Below are positions 12,076 through 24,299 of a stretch of 64,000 bases of DNA, piece by piece. The stretch lies in contig JAWPGT010000004.1 of assembly GCA_034638255.1 (NCBI GenBank), positions 1 to 64,000 of the forward strand, in the 5' to 3' direction. The position numbers were made by a program, and so were the translations under genes. Below the pieces are notes generated by a model. That model saw only the letters and a program-made list of their open reading frames with translations, was not told the origin of the DNA and did not search any database. This DNA is from Coprinus comatus. Its lineage: Eukaryota > Basidiomycota > Agaricomycetes > Agaricales > Agaricaceae. Numbering within the stretch: position 1 is the first letter of the stretch; each line of letters begins with the position of its first letter.

Positions 12076-15000
12076 ATGACGACTTCTACTTCACCAGCGG
12101 CTACAATTGTTATGTCCCCGACTGGTGATGCATCTTCTCTACGAGCAGCTGCCCTCAAGACCCTCAAATCAGGCAAACGACGTCGCCCCGTCGCCGGACA
12201 GCAGCCTTACTCTACACATATTGCAAGACACGTGCCCCAGGACTCCTTCCAGCTTGATTATGGTCAAGATGATACTTCAATGGATACGCAAGAAACAAAT
12301 ATTCAAATTACTTCAAGCAATCCTAGCAAGCCCAAATCGCCTACCCCTCAGATCAATCAAACGGAAGATGTGGATATGAGAGAAGAAGGGGAAATAAGTG
12401 ACGAAGAGTCTTCGCCAACCGTATCTACTTCTCATCTAGAAACAACGAACGGAAGCTCTGCTCAGAATATCTATCCACCGGTTCAATCTACTTCATCAAA
12501 TACAAATCTTGGAACAAATGTACCTGTGCTTCTGGGCCGCTTATCTTTGCCCCAGTCTCGGATGCCTTCAACTTGCGCATCTCCAACATCGCCCCATTCT
12601 TACACTGAAGCGGTTCGACACCCTCCTGTTGGCTTACCAAGTCGACCAAGCACGCCGACGCAATATACTCCTCGAGAACAAAGTCCAATCGTACACCAAT
12701 GTTCGGAGAGATCAAGTAGTCCTAACGCTTATTTTGCTCCAGCATCACCAGCAAGCCTTATTGCCACAACGGATTCAGATCATGTACCTGCTGGTACTCC
12801 GAGTATGTAATGGCGTAAAATTACTTTGGACAGCTCTAACGAACAGTTGTAGTTACACAAGCAGAGTATGATATTGCAAAAGACAACATATTGGATCTCC
12901 TTGGCTGGGGTGTTCCACCGGAATATCTGGTCGACTGCGGCGTCAACCGTGAACTGGTTTATTTCATCTTCATGGAGTTCAGGCTCCAATTACCTCCAAA
13001 CCTCGACACAACTGGTCTTACACATTACAATTACGATATACAACCGTCTACTCCTCAGGTTGATATCACTGAGCCGGGAAGTCGTCTAACCCCACTTGCA
13101 GATGTTCATGATAGATTACACGAAGAGTCAAACTCTGTGATTGTTCAGGATCCATCTAGATCTTCGATCCCATCAACTCGAACAATGAGCCCTCCTGCAA
13201 TGGTCTCGCACACGCCAGAAGATCTTCATGACATGGAACGTCAAAGACGACAAGAACTTCTAGCTCGTAAAAAGGCTGCGGTAGATTCTCGAAAGGGGAA
13301 ACAGCGTTCTCCACCTGTCTCTGGACCGGCTAATGTCTCGATATCCCAGCCTGATGGCATCGTGCCGCTCGTCCCAACTGAAACCGTGGAAAACTTTTTG
13401 AAAACAATTGGACCGAATGTTCAAGTATGTTATTCGTATATTTATGTCTTTAGCGTCAAACGCTCATCTCTCCACCTTAGAGTGATCGACCATCGGTTTT
13501 ACCTAGCTCGACCATTGAATATCCAGGGAATGACTCAGAAGTCACGGAAATTGATGAAATACCTGGCCTTGGTGGTTCTTGCTCTCTCGCAGTGTCAGTT
13601 ATTTCAGACGATTCGGCCTCAACATCGGCCCCGACAATGGACACTCATGTTCAAAAAACTCCACCTCCAGCTAATGGCAACTCTGTAACCGTGTCTTTTG
13701 GGAAGATTCAGCTTGATTCCCTGCCTGCCAGCAATGGCCCTTCTGATCGACCCGTGCGCACAAGGACTTCAAGACGACCCGTGGCTTCAGATTTTGTTGA
13801 CGTCGACGACCATCATCTATTAACCTCCAATATGGAGCACGGCATCAATCTACGGAGAACACATTCCAGTAGTATGAACTTCGCCAATATAAGCAACATG
13901 CGACGATGTGTCATCGATTTGAGCGATAGTGAAGATGATATGGACTACTCAGATAACAACGATTCCTCCAAATTGACAATTCCTACACCTAGCTCGATTT
14001 TCATCGGAACCGCGACATCTGCGATGTCCTTAAGAGGATCACCTGCGCCTGTTGCAAAGGTGGCACGGTCGGCTACCGTCACGCCATCTCCAGAAACCCT
14101 CGCCCTCGAACTTAAAATACGAAAAATGCGAGAAGCGATTGCGCACAAGGAGGAATTGCGCAAGCGCAAGGTGAGTCGAGTTGATATGAATATGTGATGT
14201 ACTTACACAATGATGCAGCTGGCTAAAATAAGTGTCTCTCATGCCAATGAAACACCATCAGCTCAAGGTGAATCATCCGAATCTGATGTCAACACACTCT
14301 CCTTGAGATCAGGTATATATTTTTCAAGCAACACTTTGTTTTAGTTGACACTTTCCTTAGATGTAGCAACTCTTACACCTAGTGTTCCCAACCACAACCA
14401 AGCTTTGACATTCGGTTCTCGGATTTTCGGTTAAAATGAATGGTTCAGTAAACTGACCTACAGTGTTTTGGTTACCATAGGTGACGAAGCATCCGGCATT
14501 CATGGGTCACTTGATACACCAGCATTGGAGCATGAACAAGGTGTGTTTCTTAAAAATCTGATTACGAGTACCCCTTCCTCATTGAATCCCGTTCCCCTTT
14601 TACCCCCTGCCCCTTCTGTCATCACTGACTGACACATTGACATTCTCGCGTACCACGTTGTATCCTGGTATTATTCGTGCCCTGTTCGTGCCTGCCTTGG
14701 TTTCCGCATATGGCAAGGAATACAAGCACAGGCAACTGAACCGGCAAGGACCTTTCATCCTTTCCTCTGCGACAGCAGCTCCTTCTAGACATATCTAACA
14801 TTGAACCCCTTTCGCATTCACCACTTGTTTGTGTGTATTTTTCAATCCATCTATCTACAGGCGACGATATCCCGTCAGGAAGCCATGGCTTTGGACGAAA
14901 AGCTCTCAAGCCTCGATGTTGACGCCGGCTTGAATATGTCATTGTCGGCACAGGTACGTCTCTTGTGGATGTTCCCTTGGACTTCACTTGTATATAGATT

Positions 15001-15758
15001 ACCAAACTTATGTTCATTATAGGCTAAGACGGACAACATAGAATCTCAATATCTGAACTTACCCTATCAAACTTATCAATCCACTCTTTCAAGATACCCT
15101 CTATTGCGCACTCAATTAACGTCGCCACGACTCTGCATTTCTGACCCTTACTCTTCTAATATTCCCTCTCCCCGCCAGAAAATATTTTCTCAGGCTGATA
15201 ACTACTCACCCATGTCAAATGTAGCATTGCCAGATTTGGGACCTCTAAAATTAGCAACGGTGATGAAGCAAATAGATACTTCCAAGCAGCTATGTCGATA
15301 TGAAGTACCCGGTGGAGGCGTTTGTCGCGATGAAGGTTGTGACGACATCCACCTGAGCCGATTGCTGTCCATGGTTGACGGTGAAGAGTTGGAACCGAGT
15401 GGTGCGTGGTCGATTTTTGTCTCCTCTTCGAATGATAACGAATAATGACTCCCGTTTCCTAAATGTTCGTTTTCATATGACCTGGGATGATTTTTTTCTT
15501 TCAATTTTCCTTCCACCTGACCCCTTTCTTGTTTTTACTTTTATTTGCCACCTCGCCACAGACACAGATACGGCAGGTTTTCTTCTTGGATTCCTTCCGG
15601 CAGATTGGCAAGCAATAAACGACGTCAGCACTGGCAAATTGGCAGCAGCTTTGGCACTAGTACGACAATCGGCATCGCTGATGACACTCAGCTTTGAGGA
15701 GCGTGTGAAGCGAGCGATTCGCGTTTTTGGACGACCACCGGAATCCAAGACGACATAA
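12076..15758 (+). CDS. zf-C3H1 domain protein, Red1 / ZFC3H1-like nuclear RNA-surveillance factor
   Basis: Likely nuclear scaffold of the MTREC/PAXT type, which links poly(A) RNA to the Mtr4-exosome. Near the start is SLRAAALKTLKSGKRRR, a conserved basic motif of Red1-like fungal proteins. The middle is long and disordered (Ser/Thr/Pro-rich, acidic REEGEISDEESSP). A helical piece, LELKIRKMREAIAHKEELRKRK, is encoded near 14105-14175. The diagnostic part is close to the C-terminus (about 15288-15350): QLCRYEVPGGGVCRDEGC followed by DDIHLSR, the C-x8-C-x5-C-x3-H pattern of the putative zinc finger PF10650. After it comes FLPADWQAINDVSTGKLAAA and a basic tail ending at the stop 15756-15758. Many short introns occur, especially at 13420-15000. 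The family call rests on the zinc finger; orthology to Red1 is inference. Confidence 0.72.
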
Positions 15759-17307
15759 CAACATGGACGAAGATGCGACTACAAACACGAATACGGTCTG
15801 TGTGGAAGTTCTTGTGCTCTTGAGGAAGAGGACTTGCCCTTCGGACACACTTTCGGCCTGGCTGACCTTGCGACAAGTTATGGGTAACTACGGGCATAAC
15901 AAACGAGAACTATCTAATACCCATACAGAACGTGGCATTTCTGCTTGCAGGGCAAGAGCCGAAATGCGCTCGAGCTGTTGAAAACGTATTGGAGGGTAAA
16001 TGAAAATAAAAATAAAAACAAAAAAAGATGTGGAAAAAAGAATCAAATTTCGTAAAGAGTGCTTTGCGCCATCCCATGAGACTCCTTGTGAGGATCTGGG
16101 AGATTTTAAAAAATGCACTTAAGGTTAATTTTCGGTTTGCTCTTGCTTTCGGTCTTAAAAAAAGCTATTGAACATGGCCACGTACTAGTCTATGATTATT
16201 TGTATGTTTGCATTGACTGAATAACACTTGTTAACTGGTATTTTAAGCCGTTTAAGGGACGAATTGAGTTACATATATATATAAAATGATTAAGTAGCTA
16301 ACGCAATGTCATATCGGATGGCGAAATCAGCTGCATCCACTCTGTTGGGCGACTGATATCTTGTGTGAGAAGATGTCCCTATTATTGCTAGACGAGTAAG
16401 TATCTCGATAGTGTATACGACAGAATCAGTGAGGGTATAACGGGGACACGCAGCACAAGAGGGGAAATGACAGTGGGCGGTTGCGTAGCAGCAAAGGGTG
16501 AGCGCTACATGAGGGCCACTGTGATGGGAGATCTTCCCTGGATTATCGGGATGGGATATGTTTGTTGGGCCATGTCACATTGGCACAATGATGGCGTGAC
16601 CGTTATTGTTTCATATGACCTCGTGGCCAAGGATGGGAGTACGATATGATCGAATGGAAGAGGGAGAATTGCTATGGGGGAGAGGACAGCACGGCCCGGG
16701 GATTTGGATTGTGTGATCCCAGGTTTGATGGGGGTTCTTCTCTCCACTTGCCTTATTCGGATGAACAAAGAAACCCCCCAAATATGGTATTGGGGAGCGT
16801 GGGAGATTGGATCTTGAGGGCTAGGTGAGAGGTATGGTAAGCAGGAGAAGCAGAGGAGAAGGACTGGGGGACAAGGAGAGGGAGGAAGATGGTGATCTGG
16901 GATTAGTCAGATCGGGAGGGCCGGGTTCTCGGGGTTGTCCGGATATGGAGATGTGCCTTGTTTGGGATTGTATTGTGGTGTGTTTGTAGTGTTGGTGAGG
17001 GTGATGGCCGTTTATCTTGCGGTGCTCCTCAAAAACGAGTCCTGATCAACCTTCCCTTTTCGCCCTCCCACACAATTCCTTTTCCGGCCAGGCTCCGTAA
17101 CCCCCTCTGCTCATCGTCTTCGACGGTCCTCCTCCGCTGATTTCTCTCTCTGAACTATTTCTCGTCAAGATTTCTTCCACCACGTACTCGCACAACCCCT
17201 TCGCAGTAAGTCCCATCGTTGCTTTCGCTCTCGTCCCAATTACCCAATAAGCATATCCTTGCCATTTCTGCCATATACTTTTCCCTTTTCCCACATATGC
17301 TCACAAC
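15759..17307. other. Long leader/promoter region upstream of MCM1
   Basis: About 1.5 kb without a recognisable gene. The first part is AT-rich 3' flank. From about 16440 it becomes G/purine-rich (runs such as GGAGAAGCAGAGGAGAAGGA near 16840) and then pyrimidine-rich towards the MCM1 start, as in many fungal regulator promoters and 5' leaders. The minus-strand frame 16505-16768 and the plus-strand frame at 16467 show no family signal. Several short upstream ATGs are present. Confidence 0.4.
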
Positions 17308-18567
17308 ATGAATATTCCTCAGCCGTCCTCCGCCCAGTCGCCGACGTCGCCCACCATGCGTAAACGCCAGCGTACCCTAGATATGCATCCAGGCAATTCT
17401 GCGCCCGCAGACGGCCATCCGTCTCCTGTCGGAGGTCCCCCTGCGCCAGTAGGAGATGACGCGTTTATCAACGATCATGACGCGGTCGACAGCGCAGCAG
17501 ACGACGACGACGATGAGGAGAAGCCAAAGTCTGACAAGAAAGCAGGAAGACGAAAGATCAAGATCGAATTTATTCAGGATAAATCGAGACGTCATATAAC
17601 GTTCTCCAAAAGGAAAGCAGGTAAGGCCCTTTATCCCTCTAGGCATCCACTTCCCTTCTTAATGTCTATTTCCAGGCATCATGAAAAAGGTAATCCTATT
17701 GCCTCATTCGAGCTCTCTCATCTAACTGCTAGTCAGGCTTATGAACTCTCCACTCTGACTGGCACTCAAGTCCTGCTTCTTGTTGTCTCTGAGACTGGCC
17801 TCGTCTATACTTTTACTACTGCAAAGCTCCAGCCTCTCGTTACACAACCAGAGGGTAAGAACCTTATCCAAGCCTGTCTAAACGCTCCACATGGCTCCTT
17901 GCCTTCCTCTATGCCTGTTGGTACACCCATCAACCGTGCATCTGGCCCAATGTCCATGGGTGCTCCACCTCCAGGAGCAAATAACCTTCCTGGTGGCCTA
18001 TCAATTAGTGGTGCACCTCCTGGCAATCCTGTCAAGGAAGACCAGGATGGCGATGACGACGATGAGGCTACTCATGGTGGTCGTGCTCAGACTGGCGAGA
18101 AACGTCGTCGGCGTGTGTCATCAGCAACAAACCCTCGTAGCGCAACGTCGCCACACACTCCCAATGCTACCATCCCTCCACCTTTGTCTATCCCTGCCCC
18201 TGGTCAGGCTCCCTCTCAACCCCATGGTCACCAACAACCACCACCATCTCAAATTTCTCTCGGTTCTCCTACCTCCCCTCAACAACAGCATAATCAGGTA
18301 AACGCATCGTCTCCACAAGCATACTCCGCTGGTGGTTCATACCACCACCCTGGCCAACAACCTCATCATCCCTCTACGCAACAACATGATATGTACGGTG
18401 GCCACGCTCTTCCTCCGGGCAGCTACTCTTATCCCGGAATTCCTCCACCTCCGCAGGGAGGTCCAGGTCAACCACTTGGCGGACTCGCAGCGGCTGCGGC
18501 TCAACATGGGCATTGGGCACAACCCCAGCAACAGGTCCAGCAAGGTGGACATTATGGTAGGAGATAA
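17308..18567 (+). CDS. MCM1: MADS-box transcription factor, MCM1/SRF type
   Basis: Nuclear DNA-binding regulator, dimeric on CArG-like sites. Residues before the domain are acidic (DDDDDEEKPKSDKKAG). The MADS box reads GRRKIKIEFIQDKSRRHITF, then SKRKAGIMKKAYELSTLTGT and QVLLLVVSETGLVYTFTT: the SRF/MCM1 subclass, not MEF2-like. Two introns, 17621-17675 and 17690-17736, flank a 14-base exon that encodes IMKK. The following KLQPLVTQPEGKNLIQACLN is the SAM-like extension seen in fungal Mcm1. The C-terminus is a Gln/Pro/His-rich low-complexity region, probably for activation, ending QQGGHYGRR. Both introns lack in-frame stops and total 102 bases, so the unspliced frame is also open. The role in cell type and cell cycle is known from yeast and Ustilago relatives, not shown here. 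Confidence 0.95.
   Translation: MNIPQPSSAQSPTSPTMRKRQRTLDMHPGNSAPADGHPSPVGGPPAPVGDDAFINDHDAVDSAADDDDDEEKPKSDKKAGRRKIKIEFIQDKSRRHITFSKRKAGKALYPSRHPLPFLMSISRHHEKGNPIASFELSHLTASQAYELSTLTGTQVLLLVVSETGLVYTFTTAKLQPLVTQPEGKNLIQACLNAPHGSLPSSMPVGTPINRASGPMSMGAPPPGANNLPGGLSISGAPPGNPVKEDQDGDDDDEATHGGRAQTGEKRRRRVSSATNPRSATSPHTPNATIPPPLSIPAPGQAPSQPHGHQQPPPSQISLGSPTSPQQQHNQVNASSPQAYSAGGSYHHPGQQPHHPSTQQHDMYGGHALPPGSYSYPGIPPPPQGGPGQPLGGLAAAAAQHGHWAQPQQQVQQGGHYGRR
17676..17689 (+). other. 14-base microexon inside the MADS box
   Basis: Preceded by TTTCCAG and followed by GTAATC, this 14-base exon supplies GC-ATC-ATG-AAA-AAG. It restores the invariant AGIMKKAYELS helix when joined to the flanking exons. Confidence 0.88.
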
Positions 18568-21500
18568 ATCATCAATTCGTCATGGATACAATGATGTTCC
18601 CTTTGCTTCCTTTCTCGTTTGCCCTTTTCCCATATGCCTGCCTCTCTTGATCATGTTTCGATGTCAAATTCTTTTCTTTTCTTTTTTCTTTGTGAACCGT
18701 CGTTGGTTATTGTTTCTGATCAAGTATGTGTAGTATGTAAATGAATCAACGGTGCAACGACACCAGTGTTTTGCCTACCCTATCTTTTCTCTTCGTCTTC
18801 CTCTTTCTTCAAACCCACCAGTACCCTACGTAGCCTTTTCTTCTAAAGTCGGGAAGAGCAGCTGATGAACGTTTTTCCTACCTTGCGAAGCAAACACGAT
18901 CCTCCTCTTTTTCCGATTTACCTTATGCTCTCCTTTGTCACTTTTTTGAAGTGTGTGTAACATGGTACCCACGAAATCTCGAATACTGTATATAGCGAAT
19001 TACTCCTTGAGGCATGTGAGAGGAATAAGCGATGGGCATCTGTTTTTGAACACCATCTCTCGAACACAATCTCGAAGGCTCGATATAGTATATCAATTTA
19101 TTACCACTGCTGAAAGAAATTCATGGGGGTTCGATGATGACGTTGATCATAGATGTTCCCCCACCTTCCGGCATTGCGATGTTCTTGGAACCTAACGCCT
19201 CTGAAAGAGAAATTGATTTCGGGTCAATCTGATGGCATTAAGTGGATGGCAAGTTTACATCTCATTTATTCATTTCTGATATGAATACACTTCCACAGAC
19301 TACCACTGGTATCACCCCAAATGCGGGTGTCGAAGTCGGTTCTGGTGCAATGGGGATTGAGAATCAGAGAATCTGGTATTTAGAATTTGGAAACTGTATA
19401 CTTGAAAGGGTCGATGCGTTGTGTACATATATATATGTATGTGATGGAAGAGTGTGGGGTAAACCACTTACTCGTTCGAGATAAGTATGTACATTCAAAA
19501 CTGCATTCTCGGCTCGCGTGGTTCAAATGATTTTCAATTGGGAAGTTTTTGTTCCGTTGAGTGTGTACCAGGTTACTTCTTTTGTCGACTTTCCGCGCGT
19601 CGGATGAAAGGCTGAATGAGGAGCTTGGGTATTTTATTCGGGAAAGGAAAGTCTTTTGCCTTTTTCTGTTATAGTAGCATTGGTTTAGTAGACGTCCTCG
19701 TTACGAACTTGTTTGTTGTTATCCGACAAAATTTTTTCTCCCATTTGAAAACAGTCGATATATAATAGTCCATCAGCGTCAACTTTCGTTAAAACAAAAT
19801 CTTTCAGTCGGATTCACGCCGATCCAACCGTGTTATAAAACTAAATCCCAGCCAGACCCCTCAGAGGTGTCATAAATTGTTAGTTGACAACATGACAATC
19901 ATAAACATGATGTCCTTCTTATTCCCTTCATTTTCAATTCAATAATCAACTGATCCACTTAATACTTCGCTTGTGGGGTCGAAATATGAGTAAAGCCACA
20001 ACGGCCGAAGTTTAGGAATACGCCGGGTGTCTCGGCATCTCTTAGTGAAACTTTCTCATCTCAAGCCCAGTGAGAGAACAAAGGGTCTCTATGGCAGATA
20101 TACACAAATGCTGTCATGACGATCCCTTTTGTCTATTGCTATTGACATAAAATAGAAACATAAACCCTGCAGAAAACCCGCACAATCGTCGGGGTGGATC
20201 ACATGTTTCACAGTGACTCTGTATAATGATGAACGACAGGGTGTTAAACAATATACGCCTGTTCAAAAATCTGTCTTGTACTTATGATCTGCATATTCTA
20301 CCCGCTAAATATTAATTCTGATCTCAATGATCCTAAAGCGCGATTGTTACCGAATTGTTCAACCGTCGCGGACCAGATTCACGTAAACGGAAAACATTGT
20401 ATTTTTAGCGGCTCCTAACGGCATAGCTGGTTGTTATTCGGCATCAAGGGGCAGAACTATTAGCACAAGGGTTGGTGATGAATCGATGGCATTGATGATG
20501 ATAATGACATAGTCAGCGACTGGTCATACAAATCCATTGATTGAATACTGATTAGAAACTTCGTGGCTTGACCATGTTCTAGCTACCTCTCCTACAAGCT
20601 TCCTTGACAGACGCGGCTTCATTGGGACCTCCATGGAAGTACTAGATATGCAGTGTACATCTAATTCAGTAAATCAAGGCCACGAGGACAAAAGTAGTAC
20701 AGCCTATGGACAGGATCTACTGCGGGTGTGCTATATTTATCCATCGTCCTCCCAAGAGTTCTTTCTTATCAATCACTCCAGCGCTCTTGTGCAGATGGGT
20801 AATGCTATGACGTAACAGAGGAACTATCCTACAAAGCAACATCCTGGACAATGAAGAAAATTAATTGTGCCCTCAGGAGGGCTGTTATGGTATTTGTTGT
20901 TAATTGTACAAGAATTCGAAGCAGATGAGAGTCGGTCATACCTTCTCGGAACTTCAAACCCGTGCCCGACTTTGAATCTATTGGAAGTTTCCTAGCATTG
21001 AAAATACTACATATGGGTTGTTGTCTATATTTGCCACAACTTCCATTTTCATTGGGGACCACCTAGTTGGTCTCCTGACCCCTCGTCGAGAGTTTGAGAT
21101 CTCATGGTTGATAACCTTGTTGGTGAAACACAGTCCTTTGGAGTATACTGACCCCTCGTGTGACCGCGGCCGTAGTTACCCGGATATAAATGACATTCAA
21201 CAAATAGAACGCGTTGCGTTTTATCCAATGAAAGCAGCATGCACAATTATTAAACCTGTTCATTTCTTAGACAAATAGCAAAAAAATCATGTCAGTACAA
21301 TTATATATGACAGCATATCTACGAAGCCATTCGGCGCTTGTAGTAATGCAAGGTAGTGAATGTACTACGTACTGTACTTATTTTTAGGTTCCATGATTTG
21401 GAAGTTGAAGAAGTAGTAGAAGCTTATGGTGACTCAGGGAGGTATCTACCTTCGAATATTTATATATTTTCCAGTTCTAGTCTAACCCCCAACAGGCCTA

Positions 21501-21837
21501 TTCATATGCCCTTCCATAATGCTCTATCAGGCGATGAATGCATATATGGTATATCAATTACCTTTTCTTGATTAACAAGATTTCCATTGTAATCTAAACA
21601 CTCATCAACTTTCAGTTTTCCTTTGAACGAACTGTCTAGCACAGTGCTTGTGAGAATATCGATCAAACTTTTGTTGGCTTGCCGTTTACATCGAAACTTA
21701 CGACGCAGAGATTAGATAGAATAACATCATTATATTTAACATGAATAGCCTCAGAGTGACTCAGTGAGAACATACTTCTCAAGCCATTTGGGTGGGTACA
21801 ATAGAATAAAAACGGCGCTATAGTAAGGCCGTAATAC

Positions 21838-21864
21838 CCATCGGTCGTTAAAAAGCACCGATGG
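21838..21864. repeat. Perfect 8-bp inverted repeat (hairpin)
   Basis: CCATCGGT at 21838-21845 and ACCGATGG at 21857-21864 are separated by 11 bases. It is isolated in the gene-poor region. No function is implied. Confidence 0.6.
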
Positions 21865-24299
21865 AACAGAGTAGACTGCTCAGTACACGTGTTGTTAGGT
21901 TAGGTTCAATAATAAATACTGAATAAAATGAGATCCATTGATAGGTCTCTATAGATTTATTAGAAGATCTACCAAGGTATTATAGCTTTAACCTTTAAGC
22001 CTATGAAGGTCCAGCCTTGGTAAAGGATGAAAGGCAGGTACTTGGCTTGGGGATCAAATCGCCTAAAACCGTTGGAGTATACTTCGGCATCGTAGAGAGT
22101 AAGTTCCGTTAAAGGAGTCATCCCGCGTTTCAAGAAGTTTAAGATTCACGCGGTATATGCGCAGCGAAGAGAGGATAGAGTGATTAGTAGTAAGTGATAG
22201 TTGGAAGCTTAGGATCCACAGGATTTTTGCGTAAGATTGTGAGGACTATAAGCATGAAGAATAAGTTACTCAAGTTTAATAAAAGCCGTCCCCTCCGGTC
22301 ATGAATGCGAGAAGATATAACTGAAAGGTTGTCAGTATTTGAGTTTGAGTAAATGGGAATATTATCGTGAGTTTGGTAAGTTTGTACGAGCATGAGATTA
22401 TGAGTAACCCACGTCTAGTTTGGACTTACTAAAAACTATATATAAATATATCATTCTTTTCTATACATAAACTTTTCATCATTCATGCCTCAGGGTCAAA
22501 ATTCGGGGTATTGAAAATACGCTTATCGGCGTAATAGAGGAGATAGAAGTCTTGTTTGGTTTGGACTAAAGAAACTCTTATCTTGTTTGGTGTCGCACTG
22601 TGTTCCGCACAAGCTCCTCAATACTGTAAAGAAGGGTTCAGACCTAATGTTTTTCATCGAGACCTAGATCTCACTGATACAGGTGGAGAGTAATTATATG
22701 ATTTATCCTGACTGCCTTTGACCGCCCATCACATACGCGATCAAAAGAACATCAAGTGGCTGATAAAGAAATCAGAATACCCGATTCTACCGTACCGCCC
22801 AGTCATCGGCTAATCGGGTAAGATAAAAAGGTGCGAGACTGATCAAAAAAAGAAGTTCACAGAAGACACCCCAAATTGGTAATGGTGGTCATCAGACCTG
22901 TAGTGAAATCCTGGGTTCCCGATAAGGACCCTCTCATGAGGATCCCTATATATCAGATCTCCTTATGGCATCGAATCACACTCGGCCAATGAAGGCCCAA
23001 CAGAAAACAAAAAGGACTTTTAGAAAATCAATGTCATCCACAATGAAATGACTGTTCTCACGGTACCGAACACTGTTACCTTCTTAAGGCTTGTCAGGAT
23101 TTCAATTAATCAGATCCTGCTCCCCCTCTTCAACAGCTTGGCAACCTTCTAACACCTGACAACCACCCTTGATATCATTCCGGAGCTTGTCCTTGTCCTT
23201 GTGAGAAGCTGGAATTAATTTCAGTGTTCATACGGTGCCCTGGTACACATGAAAACTGCGAGAGTATTAACTAGTGATCACATTCACGATATCCCACAAT
23301 ATCAATAGAGGAAGGACATCTGATAAGGTCCCATAAATATCTACACAATAAGGCTGTTAACATGAGAATGCTGTATAAGTACAAGTGGTGTTCTTGATGA
23401 ATGTCGAATGAGGTCACTGGTATATATACTTGAAAAGTGTACATCATGAGAAACAAGCGTTTATACTCGACAGGGACATTGAGAAGCGCTTCTCGGGAAT
23501 CAAGGATTAAACATAGTCGTTGAATATACATATTTCCTAAGGGGTCGGGACGGTTCAGGTTGATCTTCCAAGTCTGGAAAGATTGAGACACGCTGTAGAA
23601 AACCGATGTATACATCCTTAAATATATCTGGATGTGTACCTCAGTGCTTTACGCTAAATGTGGGCACGAATTGATGATATATCTCGATCAAATGTTGAAA
23701 TGCAGTTGAGCATGAATGATAAAAGGAAGTTTCTCCACATTGACAGTTAGCGATAGTGCGAATTTGCAAGGAGAAAGATCTCAAGTCAAAATCTACCCTC
23801 CCAACAGCTGTGCTATGATGAAAAACCCGCCATCTCTGATGTCTTCAGGTTTACCCGAGTCAACTTCGCAAGCAATACCCCTTCAGTTCACTTGAGTCAA
23901 CCCGCTGATCATGATATCATCTCTTGATCAAAAGAAACGGGAATTATCTGTGCGCTTCAAAATAATTGTCTGTTTAATGATACTCGTCAAGACAAGTAGA
24001 TGACGTTTTCAAAATGTAGCAATTAAAATCAGTCCCGACAGATGGATTTGACAGCAACACGGTGAAAGAAACCTTAACTATCAGCTAGATGTCGAAACAA
24101 AAATATGCGTCTAGGATTGGCCTTGAATCAGCATGCTTCGAGGTAATCTTTAACCCTCCAACGAGTGTCTCCGGCGTTTCAATCATTCATTACAGAAATC
24201 TACTTTCATCAGGTCTGTTTGTGATAGAAGGGACCACGCAGGTATCATTCCAAGTAGACAAACAATAGATGGACGAAAGTTGACAATTGTCCACAACGA

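Noticed and set aside
19870..20000. Possible LTR start (TGTTAGTTGACAACATG)
   Set aside because: No matching second copy, no CA end with target duplication and no internal retroelement coding.
22000..22140. tRNA-like candidate around GGGATCAAATCGCC
   Set aside because: Could not fold a cloverleaf with acceptor and anticodon stems; the T-loop similarity is chance.
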